Source of the DNA: an uncultured Oscillibacter sp.
Lineage (GTDB): Bacteria; Bacillota; Clostridia; Oscillospirales; Oscillospiraceae
Assembly (NCBI GenBank): GCA_910584075.1
Contig: CAJTZI010000050.1
Coordinates: forward strand, 1 to 15,568
Direction of reading: 5' to 3'
DNA: 15,568 nucleotides
Positions within the stretch are counted from its first letter, which is position 1. Every line of letters begins with the position of its first letter. Below, in pieces: positions 6,633 to 12,473 of the stretch. The position numbers and the translations under genes are program-made. Below the pieces are notes generated by a model. It had not been told where the DNA came from and made no database searches. It worked only from the letters and a program-made list of their open reading frames with translations.

Positions 6633-7579
6633 GGGTCACCTCCCAGCCGCAGGCGGGGGTCAATCCGCTGGTTGATGATGTCCGCCGCCGTGCCTGCCAG
6701 CACCACCCAGAAGGCCAGAATAACCACAATGGCCTGGACCACCGGGTAGTCCCGGCTCCCGATGGAGGCCACCAGCATTCTCCCCAGGCCGGGGATGACG
6801 AACACCTGCTCCACCACGATGCCGGCGGCCACAATCTCCGCCATGGTCTGGGCCAGAAGCGTGACCGCCGGGGCCAGGGAGTTTTTCAGCACGTGGCGGT
6901 ACAGCACCCGCTGCCGTCCCGCTCCCCGGGAGATGGCGGTGCGGACGTAGTCCTTCCGCATCTCGGTGAGGATGGCGCCCCGGAGCATCCGTACAGTCAT
7001 GGCCACACGGGGGACGGCGATGGCAGCAGCGGCGAAAAAGAGGTATTTCACCGCACCGGGGAAATCCGTTCCCAGGTCCGGAAAGCTGCCGGGCATGAAC
7101 CATTTCAGCGTGATTCCAAAGCCCCAGGACAGCAGGATGCCGGTGAAAAAGGAGGGCACCGCCATGCACAGCTGGTTGGCAACGGTGCCAAGGCAGTCCA
7201 GCGCCCCGCCGGCTCTGGCGGCGGAGCGGATCCCCAGGGGGATGGAGACGGCGGTAATCAGCAAAAAGCACAAAACGCTCAGGCACAGCGTCACCAGCAC
7301 CTTGGGGGCGATCAGGTCCCACACGGGCTGATGGTACTTGATGGAGATGCCCAGGTCTCCGGTGAAAAAGCCCAGGAGCCAGGAAAGGTACCGCACCGGC
7401 AGAGGCCGGTCCAGCCCCAGCTCTGTCCGCAGCGCAGCCAGACGCTCCGGCGTGACCTGGGTGCCCAGCATGATCTCCGCCGCGTCGCCGGAGATCAGGG
7501 AGAAGGCCGTAAACGCCAGAAGGGAGACGATGACCATGGTGAGAAGCATGGCCGCGATTTTTTTGGCAGCGTACTTCAT
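6629..7579 (-). CDS. Peptide/nickel ABC importer permease B (OppB/DppB type)
   Basis: A 316-residue inner-membrane permease, partner of permease C. Visible hallmarks are the first membrane helix (about 9-30), the periplasm-side segment RTELGLDRPLPVRYLSWL (51-68) with GDLGISI, the EAA loop around YVRTAISRGAGRQRVLYRHV (211-230), and the C-terminal FVIPGLGRMLVASIGSRDYP (260-279). The length is normal for the family. The ATG is preceded by a strong GGAGGGAGG at 7587-7595. It lies 54 bases after the binding-protein gene and overlaps permease C by four bases. Confidence 0.94.
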   Translation of the reverse strand: MKYAAKKIAAMLLTMVIVSLLAFTAFSLISGDAAEIMLGTQVTPERLAALRTELGLDRPLPVRYLSWLLGFFTGDLGISIKYHQPVWDLIAPKVLVTLCLSVLCFLLITAVSIPLGIRSAARAGGALDCLGTVANQLCMAVPSFFTGILLSWGFGITLKWFMPGSFPDLGTDFPGAVKYLFFAAAAIAVPRVAMTVRMLRGAILTEMRKDYVRTAISRGAGRQRVLYRHVLKNSLAPAVTLLAQTMAEIVAAGIVVEQVFVIPGLGRMLVASIGSRDYPVVQAIVVILAFWVVLAGTAADIINQRIDPRLRLGGDP

Positions 7580-7602
7580 GGTCTCGCCTCCCTCCGGGGT
7601 GT

Positions 7603-7621
7603 CCGGCCTGAATGAGGCCGG
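7603..7621 (-). promoter_or_regulatory. Hairpin between the binding protein and permease genes
   Basis: CCGGCCT (7603-7609) pairs with AGGCCGG (7615-7621) around a 5-base loop, in the only sizeable gap of the importer operon. No U-run follows on the minus strand. Such hairpins after the binding-protein cistron are known to protect the upstream mRNA and let the binding protein be made in excess over the membrane parts; that role is inferred here. Confidence 0.5.
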
Positions 7622-7633
7622 TGACTCATAGGA

Positions 7634-9178
7634 TCACTCGTAACGGACCGTGGAGAGGTCCAGCACGTAGATGGGATAGAACCGGAGGCCGGTGAGCCCC
7701 TTGCGGACGGCCACCAGGTCCGCCAGGTCCTGAATGTAGACGTTGGCGGCGTTCTCCGCCAGGTTTTCCAGCATCTGCTTGTAGACGGCGGTCTGCGACC
7801 CGTCGTCAAAGGTGGACAGGGCCTGGGCAAAAAGCGCGTCATACTCCGGGTTGTTATAGTTGATAAAATTATTACCAGCGGTAGAGCTGAACCGCTCCAA
7901 CAGGGCCCGGGCGGTCATATTGGAGGCGTCCACGCCCACCACGGTGGATTGGAACTGCCGTCCGGCGTACACATCGGAGAGCCATGTGCCCCACTCCACC
8001 AGCTGGATCTCGGCGGTGACGCCGATCTGGGCCAGCTGGCCCACAATCACCTGGGCGGTGTCAATATGGGGCTGGTAGTTGGAGGGCACGGTGATGGTCA
8101 TGGAGAAGCCGTCCGGATATCCGGCGTCTGAGAGCAGCTGTTTGGCCTTCTCCAGGTCCGGAGTGTAGTGGCTTGTGAGGCTTTCGTCAAAATACTTGCC
8201 GAAGGCGGGGTACATGCTGGAGCCGATGGGATGGCCGTACCCGGCGAAGGCGATGTCGATGATGCCCTGCTTGTCGACGGCATAACAAAGGGCCTGCCGG
8301 ACCCGGATGTCGTCAAAGGGCTTTTCGGCGTTGTTGAGGTACAGGGCCTGCACCAGGTTCATGGTGCCCTGTTCGATGTTGAAGTCGTTTTCCAGCTGGG
8401 CGGCGCTGGTGCTGCTGAGGTGGGCGCACAGGTCCACGGCCCCGCTCTGGAGGCTGACGATGATGCTGTCCGCGTTCTCCATGATCTTGAAGGTCACACG
8501 GTCCAGATACGCCGGGGTGCCCCAGTAGCCGTCAAACCGCTCCAGCACGATGTTGTCCTGGGCGGCCCGGGAGACGAACTTGAACGGGCCGGTGCCCACG
8601 GGTGCCGTGTCCTGCTGGTCGTAACCCTCCGGGAGGATGGCCAGGGTCAGGTAGGACAAAAATTCGGTGTTGGGCTGGTCCAGGGTGATGGTTACGGTGC
8701 CGCCGTCCGCCGTGACGCTCTGTACAGCAGAAAGCGCCGGGACCAGAGGCTCTCCCTCCGAGTCGTCGGCGCAGCGTTGGATGGAATATACCACATCCCC
8801 AGCATCTACCGGCTCGCCGTTGTGGAACTGTACGCCCTGCCGCAGGGTAAAGGTGTACGTGGTCTTGTCCTCGGAAAGCTCGTAGTGGTCGGCGACCGCG
8901 GGGATCAGATCTCCGTCAGGTGTGGGCTTCATCAGGCCCTCAAATACGTTGAACATGACTTCCTTGGTTCCTGCCGCCACCGCTTTGTGGGGGTCAAGAC
9001 TGTCGTCCAGGTCCTGGGCGATGCCAACGGTAATCTCGTTGGCGGTTTCGCCGGTAGAGCCGATGGTGGGTTCCTGTCCGTCCGCTGTCCGCTGCTCTGC
9101 GCTGCCGTCTTTGCATCCGCAGAGTACGGCGCCCAGGAGGCTGACCAGAAGAAGGAGCGAGAGAAGTTTCTTCCGCAT
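7634..9178 (-). CDS. Peptide/nickel-type solute-binding lipoprotein (SBP_bac_5 family)
   Basis: A 514-residue extracytoplasmic binding protein. Residues 1-22 form a lipoprotein signal, MRKKLLSLLLLVSLLGAVLC followed by GC, with Cys22 as the lipid-attached residue. A Ser/Thr/Glu-rich linker follows. The family pattern is clear: LDPHKAVAAGTKEVMFNVFE near residue 61, then the SBP_bac_5 signature region at about 94-132 with TYTFTLRQGVQFHNGEPV, and GTGPFKF and RQALCYAVDK further on. It delivers ligand to the permeases encoded downstream. This family covers oligopeptides, dipeptides, nickel chelates and others; no residue seen decides the substrate. The ATG has AAAGGAG at 9187-9193, eight bases upstream. 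It is first in the operon, behind a long structured leader. Confidence 0.94.
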   Translation of the reverse strand: MRKKLLSLLLLVSLLGAVLCGCKDGSAEQRTADGQEPTIGSTGETANEITVGIAQDLDDSLDPHKAVAAGTKEVMFNVFEGLMKPTPDGDLIPAVADHYELSEDKTTYTFTLRQGVQFHNGEPVDAGDVVYSIQRCADDSEGEPLVPALSAVQSVTADGGTVTITLDQPNTEFLSYLTLAILPEGYDQQDTAPVGTGPFKFVSRAAQDNIVLERFDGYWGTPAYLDRVTFKIMENADSIIVSLQSGAVDLCAHLSSTSAAQLENDFNIEQGTMNLVQALYLNNAEKPFDDIRVRQALCYAVDKQGIIDIAFAGYGHPIGSSMYPAFGKYFDESLTSHYTPDLEKAKQLLSDAGYPDGFSMTITVPSNYQPHIDTAQVIVGQLAQIGVTAEIQLVEWGTWLSDVYAGRQFQSTVVGVDASNMTARALLERFSSTAGNNFINYNNPEYDALFAQALSTFDDGSQTAVYKQMLENLAENAANVYIQDLADLVAVRKGLTGLRFYPIYVLDLSTVRYE

Positions 9179-9363
9179 GTCGATTTCTCCTTTACATCAC
9201 TGCTCCCGAAGGAGTCAGTGTCGGGCGGAAACTGTCCGCCCGGTCAGAAATGATCGGCTCTATTCAGTTGTCGGCGCTGTCTGGTTCCACGGCGTTTCCA
9301 TCAGAGGGCGCCGCAAGAGAATACAGCCCTGGGGGTCGTTATTTTTCTAACGAGGCCCCGCAA
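9179..9363 (-). promoter_or_regulatory. Structured 5' leader of the importer operon
   Basis: Between the predicted transcript start (about 9363) and the ribosome binding site lie about 170 bases with three clear structures. First, a long imperfect inverted repeat joins 9308-9328 to 9256-9277, with 18 matched pairs in blocks of 4, 5, 3 and 6. Second, GGGCGGA/TCCGCCC (9223-9229 with 9235-9241). Third, a hairpin at 9198-9220 made of CACTG/CAGTG and CTCC/GGAG, with one bulged base and a TTCG loop closed by C-G on the minus strand, five bases before the AAAGGAG site. I could not match this to any riboswitch class I know. It may be a cis-regulatory RNA or an operator region for a ligand-responsive protein. 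Confidence 0.5.
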
Positions 9364-9372
9364 GGCTGTATT
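9320..9372 (-). terminator. Large hairpin overlapping the importer promoter
   Basis: AATACAGCC (9320-9328) pairs perfectly with GGCTGTATT (9364-9372). Inside, GGGG (9331-9334) faces CCCC (9356-9359) and CGTTA (9337-9341) faces TAACG (9348-9352), giving an 18-bp interrupted stem. On the minus strand it is followed by the pyrimidine-rich TTCTCTTG. It lies past the end of the AI-2E gene and may stop read-through from it. Its outer arm overlaps the importer -10 region, so transcripts started there would lack that arm. The hairpin is certain; termination is an inference because the U-run is poor. Confidence 0.45.
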
Positions 9373-9398
9373 GTACACGATGGAGCGTCTGATTGCAA
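9370..9398 (-). promoter_or_regulatory. Sigma-A-type promoter of the importer operon
   Basis: On the minus strand, TTGCAA (9393-9398) and TACAAT (9370-9375) are separated by exactly 17 bases. Transcription should start near 9363, about 185 bases before the binding-protein ATG. The -10 overlaps the outer arm of a large inverted repeat, so a regulator bound there could block initiation. Confidence 0.7.
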
Positions 9399-9464
9399 CC
9401 CCTTTTTCATAGGATTTTCGCAGACAGAGGGGAGTCGTTTTGTGGAAAACAGATACGTCCGGCG

Positions 9465-10739
9465 TCAGTCCCCGCTGTTCTCCGGCTCTGGCGGGGCGGA
9501 CTTTGGCGCATCCGGGGCGGGTACGCCGCCGGCGTAGGCGTCCACCTCCAGGGGGAGGCGTCTCTTTTTCAGGCAGGTGTCCACCAGGAAGGTGAAGAGG
9601 CTGTACAGGCAGGCGCACACCGGCACGCCGAAGAACATCCCCGGCAGGCCGAAGAAGCTGCCCCCCACCAGAATGGCGATGATGACCCACAGGCTGGACA
9701 GGCCCGTGGTATCCCCCAGAATCTTGGGTCCGATGACGTTGCCGTCCAGCTGCTGGAGCACCAGGATGAACAGCAGGAAGTACAGCGCCTTCATGGGGGA
9801 GACCAGCAGGATCAAAAAGGCGCTGGGCACCGCCCCCAGGAAGGGGCCGAAGAAGGGGATGATGTTGGTGATCCCCACGATGACGGACACCAGGGGCGTG
9901 TAGGGAAATTTCAGGATGGAACAGCTGATAAAGCACAAAATACCGATGATGAGGGAGTCCAGCAGCTTGCCCCGGACGAAGCCGGAGAAGATGACATCCA
10001 CCCGGTGGACGCCCCGCAGCACCCAGCCGGCTTTCTTCCGGGAGAACAGGGCGCAGGCTGTCCTCCGGGCAAATGCGGCGCAGTACTCCTTGGCGAAGAG
10101 CAGGTAGATGGAGACGATCACTCCCACCAGCAGATTTTTCAAAAAGTTGAAAAGACCCATCACGCTGCCGGCGGCCAGACTCATCACCGTCTGGGCCTGG
10201 GAAAGGGCCTTTTGCAGCCAGTCCGCGATGTCGTGGGCGTTCAGCCAGCCGGTGATGTCCTGATAGTAGCTGTTCAGCTGGCCCACCACCAGGTCCTCCA
10301 CGTCCGGATAGGTGGCCAGCAGTGCCTCCACCCAGCCGGCGATGGTGTTGTAGTAGTTCTCCACGTTGCTCACCAGCTGGAGTACGCTCTTGTAGAGCTC
10401 CGGCAGAAGCACCGAGGCCAGAATATAGAACATGAGGCACACCAGCAGCCATGTCAGCAGCAGGCTGGCCGCCCGGGCGGCGGGAGCGGTGAAACGGCCC
10501 TTCTCCCGGGCCCTTTGCACCTGGCCGGGGAAGAGGCGGGCCTCAAAAAAATTCACCACCGGCGCCAGCAGATAGGCCATGAAGGCGCCGTAGAGAATGG
10601 GCCGGACGGCGGTCATCAGCTGGCGCCAGACGTTCAGAAGCCAGTGGCGTCCAAACAGGGTGTCATAAAAGAGCAGGATGGCCCCCACGGTCAAAAACAC
10701 CGTGACGCCGCCCTTCACATGCTCGCTTTTTCGATTCAT
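9465..10739 (-). CDS. AI-2E/PerM (DUF20) family membrane transporter
   Basis: A 424-residue polytopic membrane protein. Membrane segments are visible at about 11-28 and 40-60, a third after a charged loop (SLLLTWLLVCLMFYILASVL), and a cluster in the C-terminal half. The family motif NIIPFFGPFLGAVP and the LQQLDGNVIGPKILG segment are characteristic. A long hydrophilic helical region between the third and fourth segments is also typical. Members have been linked to autoinducer-2 or small-ion export, and most are uncharacterised; the substrate here is unknown. The start at 10739 (MNRKSEHVKGG) is preferred to an upstream ATG at 10823, because the extra residues are Pro/Arg-rich and unlike the family and GAGG lies nine bases before it. 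The C-terminal tail (about 398-424) is Pro/Ala-rich. Confidence 0.9.
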   Translation of the reverse strand: MNRKSEHVKGGVTVFLTVGAILLFYDTLFGRHWLLNVWRQLMTAVRPILYGAFMAYLLAPVVNFFEARLFPGQVQRAREKGRFTAPAARAASLLLTWLLVCLMFYILASVLLPELYKSVLQLVSNVENYYNTIAGWVEALLATYPDVEDLVVGQLNSYYQDITGWLNAHDIADWLQKALSQAQTVMSLAAGSVMGLFNFLKNLLVGVIVSIYLLFAKEYCAAFARRTACALFSRKKAGWVLRGVHRVDVIFSGFVRGKLLDSLIIGILCFISCSILKFPYTPLVSVIVGITNIIPFFGPFLGAVPSAFLILLVSPMKALYFLLFILVLQQLDGNVIGPKILGDTTGLSSLWVIIAILVGGSFFGLPGMFFGVPVCACLYSLFTFLVDTCLKKRRLPLEVDAYAGGVPAPDAPKSAPPEPENSGD

Positions 10740-10850
10740 CCGGTACCGCCTCTTTTCCACAGCGGCCCCCGGGCTCCGCGGCGGGAAAGGCGGAGCTGCC
10801 GCCCGGCGGCATTTTCCGGGCATTTTAAGGGCGGCTGTATAGTATATTTC

Positions 10851-10879
10851 ATTTTACACAAAGGCCCGGGGAATTGCAA
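10851..10879 (-). promoter_or_regulatory. Promoter of the AI-2E family gene, sharing its -35
   Basis: On the minus strand TTGCAA (10874-10879) is followed after exactly 17 bases by TAAAAT (10851-10856). The -35 is self-complementary and is the same six bases used by the divergent plus-strand promoter. The leader would be about 105 bases. It contains the repeat GGCATTTT at 10808-10815 and 10819-10826 (11-bp period) and a TGCCGCC/GGCGGCA dyad at 10797-10811. A second TATACT-like -10 lies at 10841-10846 without a good -35. Confidence 0.5.
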
Positions 10880-10902
10880 TCCCGATTTTCCCGTGGTATA
10901 CT
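10874..10902 (+). promoter_or_regulatory. Promoter of the kinase-Nudix-debranching operon
   Basis: TTGCAA (10874-10879), a 17-base spacer and TATACT (10897-10902) make a good sigma-A promoter. The predicted start is near 10909, about 43 bases before the kinase ATG. The -35 is shared with the divergent AI-2E promoter, so the two polymerases should compete for it. Confidence 0.7.
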
Positions 10903-10951
10903 GCTTTTGCATCATTTTAACGTGTTTGCGTCAGGAGGCGCTGTCAGAGAC

Positions 10952-11842
10952 ATGGAACCGAAAAAACTGCTGATGATTGTCAATCCCAAGGCAGGCAGGC
11001 ACAAGGCCCGGGGGCCGCTGTTTGACGCGGCGGCTGTGCTCTCGCAGGGGGGATATCTCCTCTCCATCCACAACACCACCGCCCAGCCCGGCGATGCGGC
11101 CGCCGCCGCTGAGGCCGCCGGCGGGGTCTATGACGCGGTGGCGGCGGTGGGAGGCGACGGGACGCTGAACGAGGTGGTCAACGGTCTGATGCGGCTGGAG
11201 CACCCGCCCCTGCTGGGCTACCTGCCCCAGGGCAGCACCAACGACTTTGCCTCCAGCCTGCGCCTGCCCGGAAAGCCGGCGGAGGCCGCGGCGGCCATGC
11301 TGTCCGGCACGCCCCGCCGGCTGGACGTGGGATGCTGGAACGACCGGTATTTTGTGTACGTGGCCTCCTTCGGCGCCTTTACCCGCAGCTCCTACACCGC
11401 CTCCCAGGCCGCCAAGAACGCCCTGGGCCACTTCGCCTATATTCTGGAGGGCATAAAGGATTTGAACAGCCTGCGGCCCTATCGGGTGAGGCTCACCGCC
11501 GACGGGGAGGTTCTGGACGGGGAGTATCTCTTCGGCGCGGTGTGCAATTCCACCTCCATCGGCGGGCTGATGAAGCTGGAGGAGGAGCGGGTGGTGCTGG
11601 ATGACGGGAAATTCGAGCTGCTGCTCATCCCCAATCCCCGCACCCCGGCGGACCTTCAGAACCTGGCGGTGGCGCTGCTGAACCAGCAGTACGACAGCGA
11701 GGGGCTGGTGTTCCGCCATGCGGCCTCCATCCATCTGGAGACGGAGGAGAAGCTGCCCTGGTCCCTGGACGGGGAGTACGCGCCGAGCCTTCCGGCGGTG
11801 GACATTGAGAACCGGTGCCGGGCGCTGGAGATGCTGCTGTGA
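10952..11842 (+). CDS. Diacylglycerol/lipid kinase (DAGK catalytic family, YegS/DgkB type)
   Basis: A 296-residue cytoplasmic, probably membrane-associated kinase that phosphorylates diacylglycerol or a related lipid with ATP, so recycling it into phospholipid synthesis. Motifs of the family are near the N-terminus: VNPKAGR (10-16), the nucleotide-binding VGGDGTLNEVVNG (66-78) and LPQGSTNDFA (91-100), followed by the DVGCWNDRYFVYVASFGAF strand region. The length is right for the family, about 290-300. The ATG at 10952 fits AGGAGG at 10933-10938, although the 13-base gap is long; the upstream in-frame ATG at 10874 lies inside the promoter and is rejected. The gene overlaps the Nudix gene by four bases. 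The true lipid substrate cannot be read from sequence. Confidence 0.92.
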   Translation: MEPKKLLMIVNPKAGRHKARGPLFDAAAVLSQGGYLLSIHNTTAQPGDAAAAAEAAGGVYDAVAAVGGDGTLNEVVNGLMRLEHPPLLGYLPQGSTNDFASSLRLPGKPAEAAAAMLSGTPRRLDVGCWNDRYFVYVASFGAFTRSSYTASQAAKNALGHFAYILEGIKDLNSLRPYRVRLTADGEVLDGEYLFGAVCNSTSIGGLMKLEEERVVLDDGKFELLLIPNPRTPADLQNLAVALLNQQYDSEGLVFRHAASIHLETEEKLPWSLDGEYAPSLPAVDIENRCRALEMLL

Positions 11843-12450
11843 CAGAGGTGGTTGAGAGGCTGCGCCGCCGGTACGGCGGCCATACGCCGGGGCTTTTGGG
11901 AGCGGAGCGGAGCTACGCCGTGCTGGCACCCCTGGTGGAGATACAATCGGGCCCCCGGCTGCTGTTTGAGACCCGGGCGGCGGCGCTGCGGCAGGGGGGC
12001 GAGGTGTGCTTTCCCGGCGGGCGGATGGAGCCGGGAGAGACGCCGGAGGACTGCGCCCTGCGGGAGACGGAGGAGGAGCTCTCCATCCCCCGGGGGGAGG
12101 TGGAGCTGCTGGGGCCCTCGGACTTCATCTGCAATCAGCGGGGGTTTTTGCTGCGGCCCGTAGTGGGCGTTGTATCGCCGGCGGGTCTGGCCCGGATGCG
12201 GCCCTCCCCGGCGGAGGTGGCGGAGATCTTTACGGTGCCGCTGGACTTTTTCCGCCGTACGCCGCCGGTGACTGCCCGCTACGAGCTGACGCCCAGCCTG
12301 CCGGAGGACTTTCCCTACGAGGCGGCGGGGATTCCCCGGGACTACGTCTGGAGCCGCGGCGCCGTGGAGGTGCCCTCCTGGCGGTATGAGGGACACGTGG
12401 TCTGGGGGATGACCGCCCGGATTGTGAAAGATCTGATCCAGAACCTGTAA
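11839..12450 (+). CDS. CoA-pyrophosphatase-type Nudix hydrolase
   Basis: A 203-residue Nudix enzyme expected to cleave CoA or its oxidised derivatives to phosphopantetheine and 3',5'-ADP. The Nudix box runs from Gly61 to Ile83, with Glu67, REtEEE at 75-80 and LSI, so the usual glycine near the end of the box is serine (Ser82). In front of it, LLFETRAAALRQGGEVCFPG (41-60) corresponds to the CoA-specific UPF0035 motif, one residue shorter between Arg and the Gly of GEVCFPGG than in the relatives I remember. The GTG at 11839 is chosen over an ATG at 11815: it makes a GTGA overlap with the kinase stop and has GGAG eight bases upstream. Other Nudix substrates cannot be excluded. Confidence 0.88.
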   Translation: MTEVVERLRRRYGGHTPGLLGAERSYAVLAPLVEIQSGPRLLFETRAAALRQGGEVCFPGGRMEPGETPEDCALRETEEELSIPRGEVELLGPSDFICNQRGFLLRPVVGVVSPAGLARMRPSPAEVAEIFTVPLDFFRRTPPVTARYELTPSLPEDFPYEAAGIPRDYVWSRGAVEVPSWRYEGHVVWGMTARIVKDLIQNL

Positions 12451-12473
12451 ATTGGAAGGACGGAGGAGACAGG

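Noticed and set aside
4303..9273. GGCTCTATTCAG with a few further matching bases occurs at 4303 and at 9256, close to both ends of the importer operon, suggesting direct repeats of an inserted cassette.
   Set aside because: A match of this length (16 of 18) is expected a few times by chance in 15 kb, one copy spans the stop codon of a gene, and there is no transposase or integrase nearby.
9179..9363. Known riboswitch (TPP, FMN, cobalamin, lysine, guanidine, NiCo) in the importer leader.
   Set aside because: None of the conserved core sequences I remember for these classes is present; an Infernal/Rfam search would settle it.
9393..10973. Plus-strand open frame of 526 codons opposite the AI-2E gene.
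   Set aside because: Gln/His/Gly-rich antisense product typical of GC-rich shadow frames, and it would run through the divergent promoter region.
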